A stretch of DNA of 64,000 nucleotides. It comes from Lumbricus terrestris. Taxonomy: Eukaryota > Annelida > Clitellata > Crassiclitellata > Lumbricidae. This document shows positions 33,590 to 45,400 of this stretch, piece by piece (within the stretch, counting starts at the first letter, position 1; each line of letters opens with the position of its first letter). The stretch covers positions 32,843,400-32,907,399 of the forward strand of contig OX457053.1 of the NCBI GenBank assembly GCA_949752735.1, written 5' to 3'. The position numbers and the translations under genes were made by a program. Under the pieces are notes generated by a model. That model was given only the letters and a program-made list of their open reading frames with translations, had not been told where the DNA came from and did no database searches.

Positions 33590-33816
33590 GTTTCAATTGA
33601 ACTGATGATAGAAAAGAAGTCTGTCTGCTAAGCTTTATTTTCTATTGTAACTAGATCTGAGACTACTTTCAATTGAGCTGATGATAGAAAAGAAGTCTGT
33701 CTGCTAAGTTTATTTTCTAATATTGTAACTAGATCTTAGACTACTTTCAATTGAGCTGATGATAGAAAAGAAGTCTGTCTGCTAAGTTTATTTTCTATTG
33801 TAACAAGATCTTAGAC
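33590..33816 (+). repeat. Three tandem copies of a 75-78 bp unit downstream of the PH gene
   Basis: Copies begin ttcaattga(a/g)ctgatgat at about 33592, 33669 and 33746, run through aagtctgtctgctaag, and end gtaacnagatct. They lie about 210 bp beyond the PH-gene stop codon and so are probably in its 3' UTR. Confidence 0.9.
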
Positions 33817-35646
33817 TCGCAGTTTACACTCGAATTTTTGTGTTTTTGAGATCTCCTTGTAAGAAACTGTTAATGATGTTTCGTCCTGCATTATTTTGAA
33901 TATTTTGTCGTTGTGTATTGTTCGGTTAAGGAGTTAGATGTGCAGTATTACAAATCAAATTTTTCGTGTGCTGGTAATAGTAGCAATTATTTTATTTTAT
34001 TTGAAAGCAAAGTTGGTTAGCTTTTTATGATATAAGTCACAATTTGCTGTAGTTATACTGTTGTAGTTAATGTAGTGTTTGCTTTTAAGTTTACAATCAT
34101 AAGGCATTTAGTATGTGGTCATAACAAGGTTTGTAAGGCACTGAGTTTATGATCATATCGCATCAAGTTTAAATTCCTAATGCATGTCACATTGAGTCTA
34201 AAATTATAGCGTCTTGAGTTTATGATCTTTTTACACCAAGTTTATGAACCAAATGCCTATAAGTAATTTTCTTGCCGGCTATTATATCTTATGGAGATTT
34301 ACATCTCAGGCTCTTTCTATCCCTGACTTTGCTTTATAGCGCAAAATGTGACGTGGTTTTGGGACCATTCCATGTTCTCGGGTCTTTGCCTCTTCAAAAC
34401 CATTGTATTCAGTTGAGGTTTTATTTTGTCAGTTCCAAAGCGCCTGTCTCTGATTTGTAGATCTTGAAATTTATCGATACATTTATCGTATGATATCTGC
34501 TCTTCAGTAGTGTTTTGTGTGCCATGATGACTTCTTCTATTGGCAACTTCTTATTGTTCCATGCTCAACTGCAATAGTTTTACTCTATGTGGAAGTTCTA
34601 TAAATTCTTTTGCTCAACCAATTCTGGTTTCATAGCTTGACATAGACTCGTGTAATCATCCATTTGCATTGCTTTCGTTTTGTCCATACACCTTTTTCTG
34701 CATTCACTATCTAATGGCAAGATCACAGTCGATTTGCCCTATCTGCCACATATTTGCTATTTGGAACACTATTTTGCATTATGATCACGACTATTGCACC
34801 AAAGCTAGCTTTCGCTGTAAATTTCAATGTCTAGTCTGTCGATGGTAGATGTTTCTAGTGCCTGGCGTTAGTGTGCACTTTTGGATATATGTGTATATAT
34901 TATATAAGGTAGTCATAATCAAATTTAAGTTCTATGGTACTGTACTTTTTGTATGGCATTTGAATATGTGTATGCTTGCTTTTTTTATTCATTTCTCACA
35001 TTTTCTATAGCGCCCCTTTCAAGCTCCTTTAATACTCAGGGGTGCTGCTGACTACAGCGCGAACACTGCATTGGAGTTTCACGCCGAAGTGCACAAGCAA
35101 TTGCAAGTTAAGGACTTACCCTGGTACTCAAAGTTTTTCTGTCTATGATAGTTGTATTTTGTTAGTTAGGACTTCCAAAGCTTATTTATTTTAGTTTAAA
35201 ACCATGTACACAGTTAAATGTATTGTGAAAACAGTTTCAACAGTAATTACGTTTTTGTAGATAATTTTTTGTCATGATAGATCTGAGTTTGCAATATTCT
35301 CACTTTCTCATGAAGATAGTCACTGTTCTTTTTGAATGTTGTATTTGCTATTTGTGTATATGCATCTCCTAGTCATGTTGCAGCTGAAGTTTTTTATGCA
35401 TGAATCAAAGTATTTACTTAAGTTAAAAGTTTTTGGACAGGTCATGATTGTATATCGGTACTGTGGTTATAGAATCTCATAAGTGAAGCCCTGTTCAGAT
35501 TTAAATTGGGTTTCTTGTTTTAAATCTTAGATTAGTTTTCAGTGTTTTCTGTACAGAGTTTAAGATGTCCAAATTGTTTGCCTCTTCAAGTGACACAACA
35601 GGTTGAAATGTTTTTATCTAGTAATCATCGGTTATTCGTTGTACGC
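33817..35646. other. Downstream of the PH gene; includes a partial SINE
   Basis: Mostly T-rich sequence without genes. At about 34985-35125 a minus-strand SINE body (ctatagcgcccctttcaagc ... ggagtttcacgccgaagtgc) matches the family at 30118 and 44330 but lacks the tRNA head. A repeated phrase of the form taaggcact/atcatgagttta type occurs loosely at 34080-34260. Confidence 0.5.
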
Positions 35647-36410
35647 CAGTGCTGTCCAACGTGCAGGCCGCATGCGGCCCGCGAGGTGATTTCAAGTGGC
35701 CCGCACGGGCTCACAAAATTTTTGCACTTTGTGTAAAATGAAGTAAAGGGTAAAGTTACTGGTCGACTTGAGCGTTTATTTTTGTTATTGATGTTATGAC
35801 AGTTGCCGATTTGCAATGCTATCAGAAAGGCCAATACAAAAGAAGGGGATTCTGGCTTCGACGAATTTTTATGAAAGCTAGAGCAGGAGGACGGAAATTC
35901 GCCCCGGTCATAAATTGGATCTTAGCCTAAAAATTGATTGCTCGACGTAATGAAGAGCTGAGCTGGCTAAACTGTATGGGCGACGAAACTGAGTGCAAGT
36001 CTGGGATAAACGCCACCGTGCACATTTTGCTGCTCAACTATAATTGTGAATCATGACAATCGTGGTTTGTGTAGTCTACATGCTATTATTCATTATTATT
36101 ATTCCTGTTGGACTTGTCAAGCCCTTTCATAAACTGCTCAAAACTTTCCTCTTTGGCTATTCCTGAGTCGGGAGCATCTCTGATCAGGTATCCTAAACCG
36201 GCGGTAGCCTAAATAAATTTCATAGCCTATGTAAATAGATAGATTGATAGATTATAATCATTCCATATTAAATATTAACACTCGTTTCAATGTTAATGTT
36301 ACATATTATCTATAAATTTTAGCCGCTGCTTTTTAGTTTTCTGTTGCGGCCCTCGGCTTCAAGAATCTTGCTTTTGCGGCCCGCAGTACCAAAAAGGTTG
36401 GACAGCACTG
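35647..36410. mobile_element. hAT element with GC-rich termini and 8-bp target duplication
   Basis: The left end cagtgctgtccaacgtgcag and right end gttggacagcactg are inverted. Subterminal gcggcccgc occurs near both ends. The 8-bp ttgtacgc flanks it at 35639-35646 and 36411-36418. Length 764 bp with no intact transposase. A LINE-like 3' segment (ttgtcaagccctttcataaa ... gggagcatctctgatcagg) lies inside at about 36105-36215. Confidence 0.9.
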
Positions 36411-36418
36411 TTGTACGC

Positions 36419-37774
36419 TATTCAGGGCAATATGTGAACAAACTTCCAGTTAGATAAAAGCATTTGAATGTTTACCCGTAGACAGATGGACAATTTATTG
36501 GGGTTTTATATTGCTTCCTGCATAATTTTAATTCCAACAGATGCGATCTATACAAGTTAAATTCTTGAATGGTTAGATGTGATCTAACTAGTAATTTGTA
36601 GTCAGAGTACCATATTGATCATGTAACGGTTTTCATCAAGTTAATTTTAGCCAACTTTCTAAATGTGATGATTATATGCTAAGTGAATGAAAATACTTTC
36701 AAGGAAAGGTTTTACAAGTTTATCATTCTTCTCAAATATCTGTGTTCTGTCAGGAATCAACTAATGTTTTATCTTTCAAAGCCAGGCTGTAATTTTACAT
36801 GCAACTGGTTACTTCTGTATTTAGAAATATGAATCTGTGTTGAAAACTGTGCTTCACTAGTCTTAATTGATATGTTGTGATGAATGTGTTGACTGGTCTA
36901 CTACGCTGGTGAATAAACTGGTCTCCATGGTTGTTGACTGTCTCTGAGAAATATCATGGGTTTCAATTACATCTACAATTCTACAGTACATTAAATCTAC
37001 AAGTTCTGCAAGTATAAGCAACGCTTCCATCAGTTGATAGAGTCAACAGAAATTACCGAGATTTTTCCGGCTATTGCTTCTAAAAAAAGAACTCTAACAT
37101 CTGTATAAAAGTTGCAAATCACATAGATCTGCTTGGCTTAATGACGTGACCACCAAACAAGTGTCATTGCAAAGTCTTCTGTCCATGTTGTCGTTCAGTC
37201 GGTGCGAGTCTCCATCGTCCAGGTCTGTGTGTTCTGTCGACGTCGGCTCTCTTGTAGTCTGTTGAGGAGTCTGGTTGCTGTATACAGGAAGTGTGTCGTA
37301 AGACAATGGTTTTGTCTTGAATATAATTATCAGCTTATTTAATGCACTCTTCAAGCAGCACTTCTACAGCATTTCCCAGACATACATCAGATCTGCCCCT
37401 GTAGCCGATGCTGATGACCCATACAACCGCACTAGGCACAGCCCTTTAAAGTGTTCCTTTAATATGTGGTGACACATTCAGCCTCTGTCTGGTAACTACT
37501 GTGGACTTGTATGTCAATATCCAATGCTTCAGCAGATCATTTATGTATCAAACAGTATCTCACTATGACCAAGCCATGCAAGTTCTAACATAAGAATTAA
37601 GGCAAGTAACCATCCCTTTTACGACCATTTGTACCAGTTGAGCAATTCTTCAGTAGACCTTGTCATTCTCTACTATTGTCTCTGCAACGAGTTTCAATTC
37701 TACAAGACTGCTCAAGCTACACTAATTCTACAAGACTACTCAAGCTACACTAGTCGGCTACACAGTTGATTCAT
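36419..37774. other. Intergenic, no gene recognised
   Basis: AT-rich sequence without family resemblance in either strand. A short partial duplication (ctactcaagctacactagtc/ttctacaagactnctcaagc) occurs at 37690-37755. Confidence 0.4.
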
Positions 37775-37965
37775 TCATTCATTCATTATTAGCATTTATA
37801 TAGCGCCCCTTCAAGAAACTACTCAGAGGCGCTCCCAGCCCAGCCACGGCAAAAGAAAAAAGATTTAAGGGACTTAAGGAATAAGGATTGACTGGTCAGG
37901 TGGAGGAGATGGAGGTTAGGGGGGAGGTCATTCCAGATTGACGGCCCCACAACCGAGATTACTTC
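37775..37965 (-). mobile_element. CR1/L2-like LINE 3' end
   Basis: The minus strand reads SVVGPSIWNDLPPN, then FLKSLKSFFF and GWAGSASE-stop, the conserved C-terminus of the resident LINE family, followed by ttgaaggggcgctatataaa and an (aatg)n tail (seen as cattcatt at 37770-37785). 5'-truncated. Confidence 0.8.
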
Positions 37966-38264
37966 ATATATTGATACAACGAACTATTTTTAGACTGCTC
38001 AAGACAATTGGTTTTGTAATTGTAAAGTTTAGATTCAGGGTTTATTTTCAATCAATCAATCAGCCGTTTATTGACATAGCAGCAAAAGAAATCTCAGGTA
38101 AACTAGAAATGAAGATAAACAGTAAGTTGGAGATTAATGTTCAGAAATCTGATGTTGTCAACAGGTCAACCCAAAAAATCAGCTTAAGCCTTTCTCATAC
38201 CTGTATATTCAGAGATAGCTAACTAGTTGTTCTGACCAATGTGATTATAAACCAGATTAAATGG

Positions 38265-38670
38265 GTGCTATAAATAGAAAATGCGATAAATAAATAAACC
38301 AATGGGATTATGAATGTAGCCTACATGAATCCATAATTGTTATATCGCCTCTTCAAAGAAACTACTCATAGGTGCTCCCGACTCTAGCACGGCCTAAAAG
38401 AACAGTTCAAGTGCTTATAGAACGTGTTAGACCTAGGGAACAGGCATTTCCATACCGCCGACCAATCACAAAAAAGCACGGTTTTGCATTGATGGAGTTA
38501 CGAGTTTAGCAACCAAGCATGTAGCCAGTACATCGCTATATCTCATATCCACTTGATATCTCTCGTTCCTCAAAGGCATTTCTTTTCATCGGGTTTCCTT
38601 GCTGAGAATGTCTCTGAATCAACGATCTTGCTCTGAATAGTCATTCGCGAGAGGCGCTATATAAATCTAT
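38265..38670. mobile_element. Cluster of LINE 3' ends before the CLK gene
   Basis: Three short pieces: plus-strand gggtgctataaatag with (aata)n at 38265-38300; minus-strand atatcgcctcttcaaagaaa with ORF2 remnant AVWKCLFP at 38335-38480; and plus-strand gagaggcgctatataaatct at 38645-38665. Confidence 0.6.
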
Positions 38671-38689
38671 GGATTCGAGACAAGGATTC

Positions 38690-39471
38690 GAGAGAAACCA
38701 AAGAGGTTGTATCGCAAACCAGACCAGTCTATTTCCAATCTCATCACGCATTCATCGTCTATGTTGGCTGCGGCGCTGCGTTCGCCACTGCCAAAGATTT
38801 TGCGAATGCGAATTCCGCCATTTTGTTCAATAATTTGCGTTACAAATATTGTTTCGAGATTTTTGAACAGACGTTCGAGGCTTTTCCTTTCCCCTATCGT
38901 TTGTTTTTGCGGGGAAAGAAAGCAAAGAAGAATTTGTGCAGCAAATGTATGTTTAGTAAATCAAACATTTTGTCAAAATCTAGTTATCTGTTGGCAATCG
39001 TCCGAGATTACGATCGTACGAATTCATAATCAAAATCTCAAGATTTCTGCAGAGTCCAGAGATGGTGATAACCGCAAGAACAAGCTTATTCAGAGGATAG
39101 GTTTCCCCCAAGAAACGGCTGCTTGCTGTCGCCCTTGCAAGCATTGATTAGAGCGACACCCAGACTTGATATTTTTTGGATTAAACGAAGAATTGAATTG
39201 AACTTGAACGTGCCAAAACCTCACGAATTTGAAGAAAATCAAAACTGAGTTTGATACTGCTCGAGATTGGCCTGTAATTTTTAATGAATTAATAAATGGA
39301 AGCCACAAATCTATAGTAAAAGTTAAAATATTTGCGTCTCTTCATGTCTATGTCTGAGAAATTATTTATAATTTGCGAACAAAGTTGTTTGCCTATTTTC
39401 TTCAGACGATCAAAATCTGCAGTTTTATGTTTGGCTTTGATTTTTACAATCTGTTTATTTTGTCAATCCAG
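38690..39471 (+). promoter_or_regulatory. Probable CLK 5' UTR / promoter region
   Basis: Richer in CpG than its surroundings (for example gctgcggcgctgcgttcgcc at about 38767). It lies immediately before the first coding exon, whose start codon directly follows an AG at 39470-39471. A non-coding first exon somewhere in 38690-39070 is therefore likely, but no donor could be chosen with confidence. Confidence 0.4.
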
Positions 39472-42400
39472 ATGTCACGTCGAAGGCAGAGGTCGTGGAG
39501 TTCAGACTCCTACAGCACGTCTTGTAACGAGCGATACAAAAGGCAACGTCTGTCTCCATCTGCTTACCGTCGAAATTACATATGTGATTCAAATTATTAC
39601 AAATACTCAACTTACAGGTTTGTTCATTCTAGGTCAGAAGCGTATCTGAGTATTTAACTTGAATAGGTGCTGTATTCAGTAATTTAATGGATATTGGATA
39701 GATAAATGAGTGTGCAAAACTTTTCTTAAATTGAAGGCTTAAGATTATCATTTGACAGCAAGTGTGTTTAAATGTGACTGAGAAGCCAGGTAAGATCTTT
39801 GTTAAAGTGTTGGCTTAGCAGCAACACCGAATAGATTATCATAAAAGACTGAATATAGTTTGTATCTTGCATGTCAGTCTTAAGTATTGCCATGTCTTCT
39901 TGAGATCCTGTTTTCACAAATTTCATTTTCTTTCAAATGTTTGCTGTCACTGCAGAAGAGACTACAGTTCTCGTACAACTGATCAGCAGTACAATTCCGG
40001 CCGCAGATACAGTTCCGACGAACGGCACTACAGTTCACGACAGCACTACAGTTCGGTGAAGTCAAGAAGCAGACGCCATTACCGCCACAGCCGATCCAAG
40101 TACAGCAGACAGTCTTCACGAAGGAGTCGGAGTCGGGATGGGTGGAGGTCGAGTCGACGTCATCGCAGCTATGATCGGTATTCAAATAGCACCAGCAGTG
40201 GCAGCAGTCGCAGCTGTTCGCCATGGGTAAGTGGCATTCTATTGGCTTTGCTATTGACATGGTTAATCCATGGCCGCCATTCACTATTATTGTTCTTCTT
40301 TTGTTAGGGTTTTGTCAGGTACGTGTGCTTATGATACTTCTACTGAAGATAGCGTTCTCCTACAGCTGCACATAGCTCTATTATGGGTAATCATGCTTGT
40401 ACAGTGATGATGTTACGCTATGGCAAGCTGAAACATCTGCTTGATCATTGGTTTAAATTGTATGGTCTTTTTAACCAAATAATAATGAGCATACACTCGA
40501 GTATACGGGACGGGAGGGGGTCATGACGAATGTGGATCAAACTGTGTTCTATTGTATTGACATCTGTTGATATATCAAGGTATTGCATTTGTGCAAATTT
40601 ACGTCATATAGACCTTTATGACATAATTATGAGCAGAATTAGGTGAAAGTTACAATTAGAATGGGAACCTAAATTTGTCACTCAACCTATAAAAATGGGC
40701 ATTTAAATCCCTGCATATGTAAGTTATTCAAGGTGGCAGGACTTTCGTGGATGAATAAAAAAATATTTGGGGGTTGTACTTGGGACAACTTTGAGCACCA
40801 TAAAAATGTTTGTCTTACTCTGGATGGATTAATGGATAGGAAGAGAGATAAAACGAGATGCAGATTGATGTTTTTTTATTATGTCTGTCTACAATCAAAC
40901 TGTGACTGAGATGTCACAAGTTCAAAATTGTTTACTCTTTAGATAGGGCCCCCAGAAATTCGCGATCTTGCGCAGCGCAATTTTTGCGCAAATTTCAAGG
41001 TTTAACGCAACAGCGCAAAAATTGGCAATCCGCGCGATTTTAGCGCAAATTTTGACAAAATCTTGCCAATTTATCTAAATTGGGCTTTGATTGACTTAAA
41101 ATCACCGCGGCCCATGCCAGTTCAGTTCAACATAGCAACGACGACCGATGTGCGTTAATCAAAATGGCGTCCGCAGAATGGAATGAAATCATAGTTGAAT
41201 TTTTAGTTAAAGATCGATATTTTTGGTAGAAACGCACAAACTTATAGTATAAAAAATTCCAGAACTTCACGGCCACACAATAAAATGTGTTAGACGAAGT
41301 TTCTCAAAGCGGTCAAACAGCAGCGTCGCTTGCTGTCTTGGCTTATGACAGAACGAACGCATTTAATCTATAGGCGTCAGGCGTGCACACAAAGACGGAA
41401 AGCAAGTACTCAGCACGTTGTGTAACTTGGTGGTTCATTATAATATAGGCTATATAATACTATTTTGAAGTTACATTTGTAATAAGCGTAGATTTCGGTG
41501 GGCGTAAATTTATCAAAATTCAAATTATTTGCGATCGTCTGAATACATTAATATTATGGTTATAGGAACTTTATAACTGCATTTTTGGCTTGTTTGTCTA
41601 ATTTCTAGAACGCCAAAGCTTTACATTAAATGACAAAAACACTGTTAGATACTTTGGTACACTGATTCAATGAAAAAATAACGAACATTTAGATTTTTTA
41701 ACTTGCGCAAAATTCGCGCAAATTTATCGTTTTTGGTGCGCAATTTTTTTAATTTTTTGGCGCAAATTTCTGGGGGCCCTATTTAGATGGTTATATGGAA
41801 ATATTACTGAGATCCCTCATCGTCACGCCTTACTCAAATAATTTTATGCTCATTGTTTACGGCCTAGAGGTGGTTACGATTTGCAGTAAGGAGTGAGAAT
41901 TCATGTGAAGTGCTAGCTGATGAAAATTTAGCAAAGAAAGTTGTGAAATAATGAGTTTTGTGAATAATTCAGGAAATGTTTTGTGGGTTCTGTTCAGTGC
42001 AGATACATATGAAAGAGATTTAAAGAGAAATCCCCAGATGAGTGATGTTAGAAAGTTAGTTGGTTTCTTTTGAAGAAGATGAGGATGCACTAAAATACTG
42101 AAAAATCGCATTTGTACTGGAAACTTGTAGCTAAAAGAAGACAAATCATGTATTGAGGATACTGATTTCTTAATATTAATATGTTTAAAGTTTGAACTGA
42201 AGTTAATTTAAATTGGAAAGACCATGGAGAGTAAGACAGGCATAGGATTATTGGGAAGTGCCTGGCATCATCACTGGGCATACGATTTTAAAATTGAATC
42301 CTGTGTGCAGCTGTACTAGTCTCTGGCTATTTGCAATTTTCGATTTATTGCATTACATTGCGGTCATTGGGATTTTTTTACAAATTTTAAGTGCAAAAAA

Positions 42401-45400
42401 ACTGAGCTGTTTTGACACATCGTGATTGGATGTGGTGTGTTGCGTGTTGTTGTCTATCACATGACAAATATGATCTCATCTGGTGCTGAACAACACTTCC
42501 AACTGATGATGATGACCATTTGGAAATCATATAGAAGGATAGAGAGGTCTTGCGATCGTCCAGTGTCGACAACGATAAAGAAGGTCACCTGATATGCAGA
42601 GGAGGAGACATTCTACACGCAAGATGTACTCTCGCTTTAGTAGTTTTACTCACTCATCCCTGATGTACTGACTGCTTTTAAAACAAAGACAAAAACAAAC
42701 AAAATTCCAATCTAGACTGATTCGATAACAGAATGCTCGTACCGAGGATGCTATGCTCTCCGTGTAGCAATTGTCTGAACTTGCCATTTTCTTCTGTTTC
42801 GTTTTAACGCAACAGCAACCTTCTTTTTATAGGAAGTTTTACATGTTCAATGGAGCATAGGGTGGAGATGTTGATCGTAATTTGTAGAACTTTGGTCCTT
42901 CTGCCAGTGACATTGATGACTCTAAGTGTTTCTCGCCTATGCTGTGCTACCTAAAGTTTATTCATCTTGCCTTTGATGACAATTCTGCCTTTTGATGCAT
43001 TCGGCAAATCTTATTCTTGTCTTTTATGTTTTGTGTAGCTGTTTCAAACTCAGCCATTTAATGCAAAAGACATGCAGACTAATTTTCTTTATTGGATGTT
43101 ACTTGCATTTTACTCTTGCCTTGCTAGCACTTGAAATATGATGTTCTCCAGTTCCCTAGTGTCTGCCTTTTTATGCATTCTGCTAGTGAAAGTCCTGTCT
43201 TGCTCTTGTCTTTGGTATCTTTTGTAACAGTTTTCAAACTGAGCCACTGAATGTAAAAGACACCTGTCTATTTTTTCTGCTGGATATGTTTCTTACTGTA
43301 ACTCTTGGATTAGCAGTACTTGCAATATGATGGCTTCCAGTAGCCCTAGTAGTATCAAGTATTAATGTCTGACTTACTCCTGAACTTAAATTGCCTGTAA
43401 ACCCAGCAGGTATTTGTGTTGTTGCTGTCCTTGAACCCTGAAGATTTTTTGGATATCATACTTATCAGATATTTGGGGAAAATTGTCAGGCTGGATGACT
43501 GTGACCCTTGGAATCTGGTGACTGACAATACTGACTGCTGCATACTTAGCCTTAGTTCAGAATAGACAACTTAAGCATATGGATGAACATGACATTTTAT
43601 TTAAAAATTGATAGCATATCGGCTTCCTGTGCAGCAAACTTAGCTTGTTGAATGCTGCCACAGCATTATATCATGGGCTGTTAGGTTTATGTACTTTCTC
43701 GCTAATTAGAAATTGTATAGCAATAGCAAATTTTTAGAATAATACTTTAAAATATTTCAGAATTGAAAATGTTCCTTCAGAAACCATTTTAATGTGTTGG
43801 CGTTACAACTTTTGTCATTAATTCAGAAAACTGCAGCTTTTGCATATTTCAAGTAATTTCATTTTTGCCATAATTGGTTTATGCCATATGATTGAATAGA
43901 CTTTAGGTTGCAAGCTAGAGATTCTGAATAGGTGTAAGCATTGGGTTTCAACATTAAGGCACTCTGCTTTTGTGTACAAGTTTGCCATGTTTCTTTTAAT
44001 ACTTGGTGTCACTCTTATTTCAGATCAAGTTGTTCAAGTTCTTGGTGAAGGAACTTTTGGAAAAGTTGTTCAGTGCAAAGACTTGCGAAGGTTTGTCGTG
44101 CCTTTCATGAAACTTGTCTGCTTTCCACTTTGTTGTCTAAGAGTGTTTGCCACTCTAATCTTCGAATAATACTGACATTTCTTTGAATTGTGATTATATT
44201 ACCCTCAACTGACCCACGTGCCATAGAGTGTACCCACGAGGTTATGATGACCAGCATGTTCTAAGTGTACTAAGCAATGTTAGCATAATTAGCATATTCT
44301 ATTGTTATTTATGTATGTATATTGTATATATGAGCACTTGTTATAGCACCTCTTCTAGGTTTCTACTCAAAAGTGTTGCTCATGACTCATGGACACTGCA
44401 TCGGAGTTTCATGCCGTAGCAATTCCGAGTGAAGGACTTGCTCAGGGTCCCTACGTGGTGGCTTGAAGTGGATTCGAACCCGGAACCCTCCGGCTCCAAG
44501 GCACCGATTATACCCCTACACCATTGCGCCTCCACATACCCGTGAACCACCGCGCCCCACACTATTATAATGACGTCCACTGACGTATCAAAGAATTTTC
44601 AAAGTATTGTATTTTTAAAGTCTTATGTTGTTTATATAAGTAAGCATAGAAATAAATGGAAAATGGGAACCTAAATGTGTCGTATGATTAGTGAAAATGA
44701 ATGTTTTTGATCTACACATGTTAAAATGGCAGCCCATGTGGACAAATTATAGATTCGGGATTAAACTCACCATTTTCTTGAAGAATTAGATTCATGTGAT
44801 GACTGCAACCTTCTATGGCATGTGTCTCAATAAATCTGATAATTATAAATTACTGTGTCAGGTAATGAAAATAAAATAGTTTTAGCCAAAGAAAATACCG
44901 ACTCAAGTTCACAGATGGCATGGCGGAAAAGTGAGATTGAAATATTGGGCAACAGGCGAGCTATTCTGGCGGATAGGTTTTAGATTTCATGCTTTACCCA
45001 TAACTCGGGGCAAGTGTGTTGGATAAGGAGATTGTAATTAATTTTAATTAAAAAATTTGAAACAGTGCCCTATGTATAGCAATTTTGTAAAGATAATAAC
45101 CTGTAATGAGATGTTCTTGCAAAGATAGTATTTTCTGGTCATTTTTGGAGCACGTTCCTAACTGAAGATTGAGCATGTGAGATAGGTAAAATATCCATTG
45201 CACTATTTTTCTAAATTTTGTCTGAATACCTTCAAATTAACTGTTAAAGTCTGTTTTGTAAACAGGAATAACGAAGATATTGCGCTGAAAATTATCCGAA
45301 ACATTGAGAAGTATCGAGAAGCAGCGAAATTAGAGATCAACGTCTTAAATAAAATCAACGAAAGAGATCCAAGAGGAGAAAGGTCAGACATACGACACAT

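Noticed and set aside
38707..39147. 146-codon plus frame before the CLK gene
   Set aside because: No family resemblance, and its frame does not join the CLK coding exons; the region is better explained as 5' UTR or promoter.
44480..44545. Genuine tRNA gene on the minus strand
   Set aside because: Good A and B boxes, but continuous with a SINE body and tail shared with other copies.
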